From: Simkaniaceae bacterium
Lineage (GTDB): Bacteria > Chlamydiota > Chlamydiia > Chlamydiales > JACRBE01
Direction: 5' to 3'
Length of the DNA: 64,000 bases
NCBI GenBank assembly: GCA_022763045.1
Contig: JALEGI010000008.1
Coordinates: 1 to 64,000 of the forward strand
Each line of letters opens with the position of its first letter. Position 1 is the first letter of the stretch. Shown here one piece after another: positions 18,100 through 27,198 of this stretch. The position numbers and the translations under genes were made by a program. A model generated the notes under the pieces. The model saw only the letters and a list, made by a program, of their open reading frames with translations, was not told where the DNA came from and ran no database searches.

Positions 18100-19972
18100 G
18101 GAGGGTGAAGTGGGCTTTTGTCCCTTCACCTAGAGTTGATTCTACTCCTATGCTTCCACCGTGGTTGTCTATGATGAGCTGCGCTATGACAAGACCAAGG
18201 CCCGTCCCCTCTCTTTTGGACTCTTTTTTTGTGCGCAAAAACCGAAAGGATTGAAAGAGATTAGCCTGATCTTGTTCACTGATTCCAATACCTGTATCGA
18301 CAATCGAAACCTCAACTGCATCTTCTACTCTTTTTGTGGTGATTGTTATATTGCCATTGTCGGTATACTTGATCGCATTATCTAAAAGGTTTTTCACCAC
18401 CTGCTTAATTTTATCGACATCACATTCGACCTTTGGCAGGCTCTCGTCAAATTGAAAAATGAGCTCGACTTTGTGCTCTTTTTCAGAGATTTTCAAAAAT
18501 GAACAGACCTCTTTGATCAATTTGTTTAGATCATTTTCTAAGAAATCATACTCCTCTTTTCCCGCTTCAAGTTTTTGGAAATCGAGTACATCGTTGATCA
18601 GATTTTGTAAACGATTGGTGTTGTTGTAGGCAATCTCTAAAAGTTTTTTCTGCGTGTCATTAACCGGCCCCATGTCTCCCTTAGCTACTTGTAAAACGCT
18701 CTCTTTAATCGGCATGATGGGAGTTAGAAACTCGTGACTGATGACGGAGATAAATTCAGCTTTGAGCTGTTCAGCTTGGCGCCTTTCATGGATTTCATGA
18801 CGTGTGGTTTGCATTGATGTGCACAAATTTGCACGCAGCTCATCGAATGCGCGTGTCAAGTTGCCAATTTCATCCTTTGAGTTGTTTTTCATCTCAAAAT
18901 TGAGATTGCCCTTACCAATAATTTGCACACCTCTCTCTAGATCCCGAAGAGGCCTTACAATTGATTTTGCAATCAAAATAACCGCAAGGATCACAATTGC
19001 AATCGCAAGCCCGCCCACAATAAGCATGACATATCTATAATAGGCGATGGGACGGAAGACCTCGTCGTAATCGAGCTTAAAAACGATCCCCATTTGCATG
19101 ACAGGAAAGTAGTTCCAAGCGGCTATAATCTTGATATTTTTATAATCAATTGACTGCCCCTCACCACTTATGCCCACAACTGCCTCTTGCATTGGCCACG
19201 CATAAGGGGCATTTTTCTTGAGAGTAAAAAGCTGCAAACCTCGATTGATCTCTCTGGGATTGATGACAAAGTAGACCGTATCGTCCCCATCTTTTTTTGA
19301 TAGGACAATCTCCCCAGAATTATTTATTGGAGTGTACTGCGCAAAAATTCGAAAAATCTCGGCCGAGGTGAGTTGAACTAAAATAAGTCCAATTAGTTGA
19401 TTAGTTGAAGGATCAATTATGGGCGAACTAATATATAAAAAAGACTCTTCTTTAAAACGTTTAAAACCAAAACTAGTAACTGTCGTTTCTAAAAGGTTCA
19501 TTGTATTTTCAAACGCAGTAAATAGAAAAGAACTACTCTCTTGACGGTCAGTAATATTTTTTCCAAAATTCTCAGTTTGAAAAGACTCAAAAAGTACTTT
19601 ACCTTCTCTACTAATTAAAACAACATTTTCAAACCCATGTTTAGAGCGAAATTCATCGATAAAATTCTTTGCAGATAACGCCTCACCTTTATATTGGTAT
19701 CTAAATAGATCTTCTTGAGTTTTCAGGCTCTCAAGGTCTTTTAACAGATGCGTTATACTTGGAACTTTTGCTGTTAGACTAATATCTGAACGCATCTCAT
19801 CAAAAAAATCGTCGAGAAAGCTGATTCTAGCATGAGCAACGCGCTTTAGATTTTTGATTTCTTCATCAAAAACGACATCAAAAAAATTGTTGTAGGTAAT
19901 GGCAAAAAACACCAACAAAGGAAAGAGGGTCAAAAATAAAAACCAAAGGAGAAGTTTGGGGAAAATTTTCAT
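18071..19972 (-). CDS. Membrane sensor histidine kinase
   Basis: A 633-residue two-span sensor kinase. There is a transmembrane segment at about residues 7-27, then a large extracytoplasmic sensor region with Cache-like features, a second span at about 310-335, HAMP, HisKA with the phospho-acceptor in VISHEFLTP (about residue 413), and HATPase_c with N-box NLLDNAIKYTDNG, G1 DTGIGIS and G2 GTGLGL. It should autophosphorylate and pass phosphate to a receiver domain, most likely the stand-alone one at 21175. The ATG directly abuts the stop of the binding-protein gene (TAGATG), so the two are translationally coupled. The signal sensed is unknown. The 3' end overlaps the CFA synthase gene by 29 bases. 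Confidence 0.93.
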   Translation of the reverse strand: MKIFPKLLLWFLFLTLFPLLVFFAITYNNFFDVVFDEEIKNLKRVAHARISFLDDFFDEMRSDISLTAKVPSITHLLKDLESLKTQEDLFRYQYKGEALSAKNFIDEFRSKHGFENVVLISREGKVLFESFQTENFGKNITDRQESSSFLFTAFENTMNLLETTVTSFGFKRFKEESFLYISSPIIDPSTNQLIGLILVQLTSAEIFRIFAQYTPINNSGEIVLSKKDGDDTVYFVINPREINRGLQLFTLKKNAPYAWPMQEAVVGISGEGQSIDYKNIKIIAAWNYFPVMQMGIVFKLDYDEVFRPIAYYRYVMLIVGGLAIAIVILAVILIAKSIVRPLRDLERGVQIIGKGNLNFEMKNNSKDEIGNLTRAFDELRANLCTSMQTTRHEIHERRQAEQLKAEFISVISHEFLTPIMPIKESVLQVAKGDMGPVNDTQKKLLEIAYNNTNRLQNLINDVLDFQKLEAGKEEYDFLENDLNKLIKEVCSFLKISEKEHKVELIFQFDESLPKVECDVDKIKQVVKNLLDNAIKYTDNGNITITTKRVEDAVEVSIVDTGIGISEQDQANLFQSFRFLRTKKESKREGTGLGLVIAQLIIDNHGGSIGVESTLGEGTKAHFTLPISQIHNHS

Positions 19973-21160
19973 CTATCGCCCTCCAAAATCACTCTCCCAT
20001 CCCAAAGGATAGGGATTGGGGGGAATCGGTTGGCGACTTGACCACTCTATCTGATATTGCCCATCAGATTGCAGCTGACCAATTCTCACGGTTTTCCATA
20101 AATGGTTGTTATCTAAATCGACTGTGACCATCCCCTCTGGTGCATCAAAGGTCTGCCCCTTAATAGTTAGCTGAACTAAATCAATGCTATCGTTCCCCGC
20201 AAGACTCACTGCCTTTTTCCACAGATACACTCCAATGTAGGCTGCCTCCATGGGATCACTTACAACTTGGTTCTCTCCATAGCGCTTTTTGAAATCATTT
20301 ACAAAAGTGTGGTTTTTTTTAGAATCAATACTCTGGAAATAATTCCAGCAGCTATAAGATCCAGCAGGTAGATCAAAGGATTGAGCTTCGGTCTCACCAA
20401 CGCTGAGCGACATTGTCGGTGTTGTTAGGTTGCGTTTTTTCATCTCCTTAAAAAGAGCCAAATTGGATGAACCATTGATTGTATTTAAAATCACATCGGG
20501 TTTGCTTTTTTCAATGCGATCCAAAATCCAGTCGACGTCCTCGCTTCCCAAAGGCAAATACTCCTCACCTAAGACCTGCCCTCCAATTAAAGAGAGGACT
20601 TCACGAATAAATTTGTTTGCTGTCCTGGGAAATATATAGTCTGAGCCCACTAGAAAAAACTTCTTTCCCAAGTGGTCAAAGCACCAGCGGGTTGCAGGAA
20701 TAATTTGCTGATTTGGAGCGGCTCCTGTGTAAATAATATTCGGCGATTTCTCAAGACCTTCATATTGGACGGGATAAAAGAGCAGGTGGTTTTCTCGCTC
20801 CACAACAGGCAATACTGCCTTGCGAGACGCTGATGTCCAGCATCCAAAAATGACGCTTACTTGCTTATTGATTAACTCATTTGCTTTATATTGAAAAACA
20901 AGAGGATCAGACTCCCCATCCATGAGAATTGGCTCAATCTTTCTGCCGAGAACTCCCCCATCGGCATTGATTTGCTCAATTGCAAGTAGCGTTGCATCGA
21001 CAACTGGCTTCTCACTCTCTGCCATTGTTCCAGTCAGCGAGTGTAAAATCCCTACCTTGATTGGTGGCTGCTCTGTCAATGGACGATATAAAAAGAGCGC
21101 CCCAATCGCAATGAGAAGCAGCGTAAGCAAGCCAATGAAAAAATATCTCATTTTTCCCAC
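19973..21160 (-). CDS. Urea/amide-type periplasmic binding protein (UrtA/AmiC-like)
   Basis: A 395-residue type I periplasmic-binding-fold protein. An N-terminal hydrophobic segment (FFIGLLTLLLIAIGALFLY) works as a signal peptide or anchor. It is followed by KVGILHSLTGTMAESEKP, then INADGGVLGRKIEP and the GCWTSASRKAVLPV segment characteristic of UrtA/AmiC/FmdD ligand-binding proteins. No ABC permease or ATPase gene is next to it. Instead it sits between a receiver protein and a histidine kinase, so it probably presents a ligand, perhaps urea, an amide or an amino acid, to the kinase. The GTG at 21160 has AGGAA just upstream; an ATG at 21151 is the alternative. Confidence 0.88.
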   Translation of the reverse strand: MGKMRYFFIGLLTLLLIAIGALFLYRPLTEQPPIKVGILHSLTGTMAESEKPVVDATLLAIEQINADGGVLGRKIEPILMDGESDPLVFQYKANELINKQVSVIFGCWTSASRKAVLPVVERENHLLFYPVQYEGLEKSPNIIYTGAAPNQQIIPATRWCFDHLGKKFFLVGSDYIFPRTANKFIREVLSLIGGQVLGEEYLPLGSEDVDWILDRIEKSKPDVILNTINGSSNLALFKEMKKRNLTTPTMSLSVGETEAQSFDLPAGSYSCWNYFQSIDSKKNHTFVNDFKKRYGENQVVSDPMEAAYIGVYLWKKAVSLAGNDSIDLVQLTIKGQTFDAPEGMVTVDLDNNHLWKTVRIGQLQSDGQYQIEWSSRQPIPPNPYPLGWESDFGGR

Positions 21161-21174
21161 AATTTCCTGCCCAT

Positions 21175-21528
21175 TTAAGCCGCTAAACGGTTGATACTCT
21201 CTATCAACTTCTCTGTCTCAACTGGCTTGAGATATTTTTCTGTATGCTCAATATTTGGAAGCTCTTTAATCACCTCCTTACTTGCTGTCACAAAAATGAT
21301 CGGCAAGCTCTCACATCCAGGCTCCTTGCGGACCGCTTCACAAACCTGCGCCCCATCAATATCGGGAAGAAAATAATCTAAAATCACCAGATCAATTCCC
21401 CCCTGCTTGGCACGCGCTATTGCCTCTTCACCACTCCCTGCCGTGACAACTTGAAAGTTATTCACCCTCAAAGAAATTTCCCATAGAGCGAGGATGTCCG
21501 GCTCATCATCTACAATCAGAATATTCAT
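21175..21528 (-). CDS. Stand-alone response regulator receiver domain
   Basis: A 117-residue CheY-like protein with no output domain. The acidic pocket is D7-D8, the phospho-acceptor D51 in LVILDYFLPDIDG, with T81 and the conserved K101-P102. It is first in the operon, 14 bases before the binding-protein gene, with the kinase third, and is the likely phosphate acceptor of that kinase. Having no DNA-binding domain, it must act on a protein partner or feed a phosphorelay. Confidence 0.93.
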   Translation of the reverse strand: MNILIVDDEPDILALWEISLRVNNFQVVTAGSGEEAIARAKQGGIDLVILDYFLPDIDGAQVCEAVRKEPGCESLPIIFVTASKEVIKELPNIEHTEKYLKPVETEKLIESINRLAA

Positions 21529-21618
21529 AACTTATAACTAAATCACCTGCCGATATAAATCAAGTTGCCTTTATCTAAAAGATTGTGTAAATTTTCCGCC
21601 TAAAAAAAGGATGTACAC

Positions 21619-22809
21619 ATGTCTATTGTCCCCTACACCACAAAGCCCCCATGCTGCGGTACCATTTCACGATTTGTCAGCAATCAAGTGACTAAGCCTC
21701 CTCAAAAGGTCTTTTCCAAACTCGATGAAGTCACAAGCGGCTGGGTATCGAATCCACTAGTTCCTGATCGCCATCGCAAAACAAAAAAAGCCGTCATGGG
21801 ACTCTTTAACCCAGTAGAAGAGCTAAATGTACAGTTCCCACATCTGGAAGGCAATTTAAGAGCCCGCGTTCACCGCTACAAAAGCGTGGAAAACCGCGGC
21901 GAGATTCGCCACCTTGTTTTTGTCACAGGCGGCACCATTACTTTGGAAGTGACACTTCCCTTTCTCTACCCCTACTTTAAAGCAATTTCCAAATCAACAG
22001 AACCTCTTAATGTCTGTATCACGTGCATCACCCTCTATGGACTTGAATATCAAGCTAAGGTTGATGGCCCATTTGAACACTACCGCCCCGAGCGTTTTTG
22101 TGAGCTTGCGTCCATCCTACGCAATATTTTGATGAGCAGACGCCTTGCAGAAGAGCAAAAGTTCCACGCACTTGTTCTTCACTCTATGGGAGGTGCATTA
22201 CTTAGCGGCCTAAAGGAGGGCGATCTCACTTTTATGACCCAAGCTTTGGTTTTGTCCTCGACAGTCACTTCAATTCGAAAGGTTGCAGAACGCACACTCG
22301 GTTGCTGTATAAGAAAACTGCTCCTTACCTTAGCAGGGTGCGGTTATGAGGCTCGATCGCCAGAAGATGATCTCATTGCCCACGCTAAAGCCAATTTGCT
22401 CACAGGGTTGCATGTCCTATTTTCTGCAATTGTTGAGGACTACTATTGGGGTGGAGCCGCAGCCTATAAAAAGGAGCTACCTGCAGCTTTGCGAAAAAGT
22501 GGTGCAACCTGCGATCAATATGAGTGGCATATCCCTAAGCGCGATCGCCACGAACGAGCGACGCACGATGCACAAGCAAACTTTCTTGTCACGCAGATGA
22601 CACCCCACATGAAACGTTTAGCCGCAACGGGTCTTGATGAAGAGCTGCCCACTGAAGAGGCGGAAGGGAAAGCTGAACCGCGCAGATGGGAGCAAAGAGG
22701 TGTTGAGAACCTCGCCGAACTTATCGTGCGCAATGCACTTGGAGTTGAACTTCGACCTCCTGGAAAAGAGGAGGCCGTTGATCCAAGTGACGTAAAGGTT
22801 GAAGAATAG
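21619..22809 (+). CDS. Putative alpha/beta-hydrolase-like protein
   Basis: A 396-residue protein without a firm family. The segment ALVLHSMGGALLSG at about residues 187-200 looks like a nucleophile elbow (usual GHSMGG, here His-Ser-Met-Gly-Gly). A strand with HLVFVTGG lies earlier, and DRHERATHD near residue 312 could give the catalytic His. This suggests a lipase or esterase-type fold, but the acid residue is not obvious. There is no signal peptide. The ATG at 21619 is preceded by AAAGG at good spacing. The last 60 residues are charged and probably disordered. It ends 5 bases from the end of the convergent gene at 22815. Confidence 0.6.
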   Translation: MSIVPYTTKPPCCGTISRFVSNQVTKPPQKVFSKLDEVTSGWVSNPLVPDRHRKTKKAVMGLFNPVEELNVQFPHLEGNLRARVHRYKSVENRGEIRHLVFVTGGTITLEVTLPFLYPYFKAISKSTEPLNVCITCITLYGLEYQAKVDGPFEHYRPERFCELASILRNILMSRRLAEEQKFHALVLHSMGGALLSGLKEGDLTFMTQALVLSSTVTSIRKVAERTLGCCIRKLLLTLAGCGYEARSPEDDLIAHAKANLLTGLHVLFSAIVEDYYWGGAAAYKKELPAALRKSGATCDQYEWHIPKRDRHERATHDAQANFLVTQMTPHMKRLAATGLDEELPTEEAEGKAEPRRWEQRGVENLAELIVRNALGVELRPPGKEEAVDPSDVKVEE

Positions 22810-22814
22810 TAGCT

Positions 22815-23258
22815 TTAACAAGGCGCTCCAGATCCAGCGCCAGCCGACGCAGAACCTTCAGTTGTTGGCGCTCTTGAAGAGCCGCCAGCTCCTGAGGAGG
22901 ATGCTGAAGAGGCTCCAGCTCGCCACCCTGGCAACAGTTCACCGACTGTAAATTCGATACGATCAAGAACTTCTCCGTGTACATCCCCAAATACATCAGA
23001 TACTGCAGACCGCGTACGACATGTAACTTTGCATTCATACCCTAAACTTCTAACAGCTGCTTGTAGAGGCAGACTGATTGACTCACTAGTAGTGAAAAAG
23101 ACCCCATGCCACAAAGAATCTAAATAGCCAACATGAAACGAGTAGGAATCACCAGCGACAATGTTACTGGCTAATTTAAGAATTGTGGCTTTTGTACGCC
23201 TTTCACTAAACCAGTCTTCAGTTTTGGCCCATCGAATACTAACATTAATCCCATCCAT
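22815..23258 (-). CDS. Hypothetical protein with Ala/Ser/Gly-rich tail
   Basis: A 147-residue protein of unknown function. Translation is strongly indicated: a perfect AGGAGG lies five bases before the ATG at 23258. The first 110 residues look folded, with alternating strands and several aromatic residues. The last 35 are low complexity (Ala, Ser, Gly) and end in APC. There is no signal peptide or membrane span. Upstream (23259-23320) is AT-rich and may hold the promoter. It is convergent with the hydrolase-like gene. Confidence 0.65.
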   Translation of the reverse strand: MDGINVSIRWAKTEDWFSERRTKATILKLASNIVAGDSYSFHVGYLDSLWHGVFFTTSESISLPLQAAVRSLGYECKVTCRTRSAVSDVFGDVHGEVLDRIEFTVGELLPGWRAGASSASSSGAGGSSRAPTTEGSASAGAGSGAPC

Positions 23259-23323
23259 AATAACCTCCTATAGTTAATATTGTTAAATTACTTTAAAGTT
23301 TTTATCAATTTATTTCAATGTTT

Positions 23324-23926
23324 TTAGACAGTCAAAGTAGGATGAGCTCGCCTGCTTCTTGCCATCAGCGCAGCGCACGCTTCGAGGGCCTCTTTCATAG
23401 GAAGATCCTTTTCAAACTGGGTGCTACGGTAGAGCTCCATCGCCTCAGCGATTGCCTCCAAACCTTTACCTTTGGGATTTGTGCGCATCCAAGCAGCGCC
23501 TTCAGCGGGCGTTTCAACAATTTTGTCGCTCAATGCGGCAACAAATGGGTGGAGATAGTTGTCAATGTTGACATCTAAGATGGCGGCTTGATCTTTGTTG
23601 TAGTGGGAATTACGTGGCGCCCAGGTAATCACGGGGATCCGATTGACTTTTGCCCACATCATCTCAGCTCCCACTCCCAGTCCCCGGCGATCGCGGGCGT
23701 CGACAAAAACAAAATTGCTTGTGAAAACCTGAAGCATATCACGACCAAAGATTGAAATCATGTCGCTAAAGTCATCCATGCGCAGTGCCGGGTTGAGAAA
23801 GGTCACCTCACAATCTTTGAGTTCCTGGCGGATCTCTGCAATATTTTCGTCACTCCAATAGGTGTCGGCGGGGTTTTCGTGATCTTTTTTAATTGTTCCT
23901 GCAAGGTACATGGCAATTTTTTTCAT
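23324..23926 (-). CDS. Nucleoside 2-deoxyribosyltransferase-like protein
   Basis: A 200-residue protein that begins KIAMYLAGTI and contains FVFVDARDRRGLGVGAEM, the acidic D-x(n)-G-x-x-x-E signature of the nucleoside deoxyribosyltransferase-like fold. The family cleaves or transfers the glycosidic bond of deoxynucleosides or nucleotides; similar genes are often annotated broadly and the substrate is uncertain. The ATG overlaps the end of the Nudix gene by four bases (ATGA), so the two are co-translated. The last 60 residues are helical and go beyond the core fold. Confidence 0.75.
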   Translation of the reverse strand: MKKIAMYLAGTIKKDHENPADTYWSDENIAEIRQELKDCEVTFLNPALRMDDFSDMISIFGRDMLQVFTSNFVFVDARDRRGLGVGAEMMWAKVNRIPVITWAPRNSHYNKDQAAILDVNIDNYLHPFVAALSDKIVETPAEGAAWMRTNPKGKGLEAIAEAMELYRSTQFEKDLPMKEALEACAALMARSRRAHPTLTV

Positions 23927-24456
23927 CGTAGCTCCTTGTTATCTAGTTTTTGCAAAAATCTTCCCACTTGCGGGTGCTCATGATCGATGTCGACCCACTC
24001 AATTGCAAAAAACTCGCGCGGGTCAAACTCATATTGCGCTTGAGCATCCCCCCTGACAAGGTACCAAAGTGAGACGTCTGTGTGCTCTGGAGAGATGTTG
24101 ACTGTCTTGGAGACGGTCAACATAACGGGACTCTCTTGCAAAAACTCGGCCTCGCAAAAGAGCTCCTCTTGCATCTCGCGACGCGCAGTCTCCTTGGGGT
24201 GCTCGCCTGGGTCGACGTGTCCTCCAGGGGGAAGCCACAGTAGGGCCTTTTTGTGGTGAACCAAGAGCACCTTGTTTTGAATGGGATCGTAGGGGACAAA
24301 GTAGGAGACGAGATGCACATCGGGGGTTGCCGGCTTTTCGCGGCGAAAAATCTCCGCTCCTGAGGCGATCCACTCCTTGACAAAAGCCTGGTCTTGCCGC
24401 TCCTTGTCATCAAGGGGACATATCCCCGCAATCATCTCCGCTATTTCACCACGCAT
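23923..24456 (-). CDS. Nudix hydrolase
   Basis: A 177-residue Nudix-fold pyrophosphohydrolase. The box is clear: GGHVDPGEHPKETARREMQE, followed by EL, in the order G-x5-E-x7-R-E-x-x-E-E. Such enzymes hydrolyse nucleoside diphosphates linked to another group, and clean up oxidised nucleotides or sugar nucleotides; the substrate is not predictable here. It starts 16 bases inside the upstream secreted-protein gene and overlaps the downstream deoxyribosyltransferase-like gene by four bases. All three form an operon. Confidence 0.92.
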   Translation of the reverse strand: MRGEIAEMIAGICPLDDKERQDQAFVKEWIASGAEIFRREKPATPDVHLVSYFVPYDPIQNKVLLVHHKKALLWLPPGGHVDPGEHPKETARREMQEELFCEAEFLQESPVMLTVSKTVNISPEHTDVSLWYLVRGDAQAQYEFDPREFFAIEWVDIDHEHPQVGRFLQKLDNKELR

Positions 24457-25280
24457 ACGTCCCTACCTTCTAACTCTGAGGGGTTAAAAATGCCATCAAT
24501 TTGCAAGAGCTTGACACATTTAAAATCCTCGAAGTTGAGCAGTTTACACGATTGGGAATTCTTTTGCCCGTTTAGTGAGGTGAAATAATGATTCACCACA
24601 GAGCAGAGCCAGTGGGGTTGATGAGCTACAATCTCTCGGACACTTTCAAGCAGATGGTTTTCTGTGCGATAGAGGCGCCTTTCATCATATACGAGATCGC
24701 TCAAAGAGAAGGGAACATGTGCAAAGGGAATGTAGAGCGATCCAGAAGGATCTTGTCGATTCAATCCCACAACCAAAGAAAATGAGACATTGATATCTGC
24801 CACCTCCATCGTCTCTACGCCGTGTGAAAAGGTAAGCTTCACCCCGTAGCGCTCAGGATTGGGAATGCTCATCGCAAGTAAATGCTTGAGAAGCTCAAGG
24901 TGCTTTGCCCCTGATGAATTGCGAAAAACGTGAATGTTTACATGCACTAAACCCTCCTTTTCAAAAAGCTCTCTTGCGTGACGAATATAGTAATACATGA
25001 TTGAGAGGTAGGTGTAGTTTGCCTGCACCTCATTATACTCGGTTAAGCTCGCCTCCTTTAGAGGGTAGGGAGTGAGCGCCTTGAGCGCCTTCCACTCAAC
25101 TCCCGTCTCAATTGGCCGATCTAAAACCACACACAAGTTTGCCCACACTTGCCCCTCTTTGCCGCAAGCCTGTTGCACCCGCGCGCCCTCAATGTTCATC
25201 CCATCGGCCAAGCGATAGAGCTCACCCAGTGGCATGCCAGCATGTAAAACAACGAAACAGAAAAATATTAAGACTCTCAT
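24441..25280 (-). CDS. Exported hypothetical protein
   Basis: A 279-residue protein with a signal peptide (MRVLIFFCFVVLHAGMP) and no recognised domain. The mature part is mixed alpha/beta and has scattered cysteines, including a CSVVNHYF segment near the C-terminus, so disulfides are possible outside the cytoplasm. The ATG at 25280 has AAGGAG seven bases upstream. It leads the operon with the Nudix and deoxyribosyltransferase-like genes and is divergent from a LysR-type regulator 85 bases away, which may control it. Confidence 0.7.
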   Translation of the reverse strand: MRVLIFFCFVVLHAGMPLGELYRLADGMNIEGARVQQACGKEGQVWANLCVVLDRPIETGVEWKALKALTPYPLKEASLTEYNEVQANYTYLSIMYYYIRHARELFEKEGLVHVNIHVFRNSSGAKHLELLKHLLAMSIPNPERYGVKLTFSHGVETMEVADINVSFSLVVGLNRQDPSGSLYIPFAHVPFSLSDLVYDERRLYRTENHLLESVREIVAHQPHWLCSVVNHYFTSLNGQKNSQSCKLLNFEDFKCVKLLQIDGIFNPSELEGRDVCVVK

Positions 25281-25365
25281 AGGTCACTCCTTTTTGATTT
25301 CAGTATCTTATAGACATCAAAAGAAGGAAAATTAATAGTTGTGAACTCAGATATAAGGAGAGGTT

Positions 25366-26199
25366 ATGAACTTTTACTTTCTCAAGTACTTCTATGACAC
25401 TGTCAGGCTCAATAGCGTCAGTAGCGCCGCGATTGAAAACTTTGTCTCACAATCGGCGGTCAGTCAGGGAATTTCGCGCCTTGAGCGCTCCTTGGACGCC
25501 AAGCTGCTCTGCCACAAACGCAATTCGCTAAGACTCACACCTGAAGGGGAAATCCTCTACAAGAAAAGCGCCCACCTTCTCAAAGAGGTTGAATCGCTAA
25601 AAAACTCACTCTGCCCAAATCCAGAAATTGGGCGCGTCCCCTTTGCCCTCTCGCATAGCCTAGGCCGCTCCCTTGTCACGCCCCTCATTCAAGCGCTCCC
25701 AAGCACACTCAAACCCCACCTACTCTTTGGCCACACAGGAAATATCTTACAGTGGATCTCACAAGGCACCATTGAATTTGGCCTCGTTCTTGACAATGAC
25801 GACCTCACTCCCTACGCGACGCGCGCGCTCTACACAGGTCAGTTTCGCTTCTACCAATCGACTCAAACGCCCCACTTCACCACATGTATTCTCCCGCCCG
25901 AGCGCTCGGAAATCTACCTAGCAAAAAGGCGCTACTACGAGATGTTTGGAGTCCACCTTGAAACTGAAATGGAGATCTGCTCATGGGATGCCATCGCGCA
26001 GATCCTATTAACCACAGATAAGGTGGGGCTGCTGCCCGATTATCTCAGCGCAAGCTACCCCTCGCTACTCCCCTCGCCCATTGACATCGCTATTCCCTAC
26101 ACAATTCACATCGCCTCAGCGCGCAACGAAAAGCTTACTCCTCAGGCGCATCGGATGATTGCGCATCTGCAAGGGCTTGTGCAAAAAATGGCGCTTTGA
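25366..26199 (+). CDS. LysR-family transcriptional regulator
   Basis: A 277-residue LysR-type regulator. The winged helix-turn-helix is at residues 1-60 (FLKYFYDTVRLNSVSSAA, then SQSAVSQGISRLERSL and LTPEGE), followed by a linker helix and an effector-binding domain in which the ligand cannot be identified. It is slightly short for the family (about 290-310). The ATG follows GGAGAGG. Like most of the family it is divergent from a neighbouring operon (24441-25280 and downstream) and probably regulates it and itself. Its 3' end overlaps the GrpB gene on the other strand by 65 bases. Confidence 0.93.
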   Translation: MNFYFLKYFYDTVRLNSVSSAAIENFVSQSAVSQGISRLERSLDAKLLCHKRNSLRLTPEGEILYKKSAHLLKEVESLKNSLCPNPEIGRVPFALSHSLGRSLVTPLIQALPSTLKPHLLFGHTGNILQWISQGTIEFGLVLDNDDLTPYATRALYTGQFRFYQSTQTPHFTTCILPPERSEIYLAKRRYYEMFGVHLETEMEICSWDAIAQILLTTDKVGLLPDYLSASYPSLLPSPIDIAIPYTIHIASARNEKLTPQAHRMIAHLQGLVQKMAL

Positions 26200-26635
26200 T
26201 TTTGCGATAAATCGCACCATCCGCATTGGCCTCTTGCGCCGCGCGCTCTTTGAGCTGAGCATACTCCGCGCATTTATCGGGATTGGCCCGCAAATAGTCG
26301 CGAAACAAAATTAGGCCCCTCAACTCATGGCTACCCGTAGGGCACAAATGCAAATGCACCCCCTTATCGCCACTTTTCAAAAAGAGACGCCCATCTGTGC
26401 TATATTCTTTGCGAAAGTCGTAGCCTGCAGCCTGCAGTTTTTCACACACCGCCATAGGATCATCAGCAGCAATGGCAATATCGACAATCCCCTTGCCTCC
26501 AAGCCCCACAACCGCGGTGCTTCCAACATGCTGCACATCGCAACACTCTGGAGCCGCCGCAAAAATGCGCGCTCTTTCTCTGTTATAGCGCTGAGCAAAC
26601 TCTACGCTATAGGGCTTAAAAACATACTTGCTCAT
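26135..26635 (-). CDS. GrpB-family protein (UPF0157, nucleotidyltransferase fold)
   Basis: A 166-residue member of the GrpB/UPF0157 family of the nucleotidyltransferase superfamily. The signature VQHVGSTAVVGLGGKGIVDI lies at about residues 35-54, with the later LFLKSGDKGVHLHLCP strand. Family members are sometimes fused to dephospho-CoA kinase, but their function is unknown. The last 65 bases overlap the LysR gene in antisense, a long convergent overlap, yet both readings are well-conserved families. It overlaps the upstream gene by four bases (ATGA). Confidence 0.9.
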   Translation of the reverse strand: MSKYVFKPYSVEFAQRYNRERARIFAAAPECCDVQHVGSTAVVGLGGKGIVDIAIAADDPMAVCEKLQAAGYDFRKEYSTDGRLFLKSGDKGVHLHLCPTGSHELRGLILFRDYLRANPDKCAEYAQLKERAAQEANADGAIYRKIKAPFFAQALADAQSSDAPEE

Positions 26636-27051
26636 TTAACCCCGAGCAGACGCAAAGTTTCCCGCATATCATGAGAATGATACTCTCGGATCTCCTTGCC
26701 ACTTGTGACTTTTTCAGCAAGAGCGGCCATCTCCTCACGAGTTGCCTCACGCATTTTCATGTTTGCCCCAGCAAGCATCGCCTCATAGATCGCACACTCA
26801 CCATTGCTCTCACTTGGACGCAAAAACCTCTCGATACGTGGCCCAGAAGGCAATTCACCCTTATACCCTGGAATGTGGTGCAAATCGCGTTGTCCGACGT
26901 CATGCCAAGTGAAAACCTCTTTGGAAACCACACCAAAACGCAACACCCCTGTTTCCCCGCGCATTTTGTTGTAGTAAGTTGTGTCGGCTTGAAATGCGAC
27001 CACCTTGCCTTGAAATTCCCTTACATCTGCTGCAGTATTAATTGGTTTCAT
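26632..27051 (-). CDS. Hypothetical protein co-translated with GrpB
   Basis: A 139-residue cytoplasmic protein that I do not recognise. It begins MKPINTAADVREFQGKVVAF, has a WHDVGQRDLHHIPG segment and ends in a charged helix. The stop/start overlap ATGA with the GrpB gene indicates coupling. There is no signal peptide or membrane span. The 147-base gap to the divergent gene at 27199 should contain promoters for both directions. Confidence 0.65.
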   Translation of the reverse strand: MKPINTAADVREFQGKVVAFQADTTYYNKMRGETGVLRFGVVSKEVFTWHDVGQRDLHHIPGYKGELPSGPRIERFLRPSESNGECAIYEAMLAGANMKMREATREEMAALAEKVTSGKEIREYHSHDMRETLRLLGVK

Positions 27052-27198
27052 TATTTACTCTCCCATAAATATTAAGATTTTTTTGGACGGGGAGCATACC
27101 ACCTCAATTTATCTTTTGACAAGAGATAAATTTTCTTGACCGTTTTTTTATAGTGAATTAATCTCTTATACTTAATTTTCTAAACTGGAGGTATAAAA

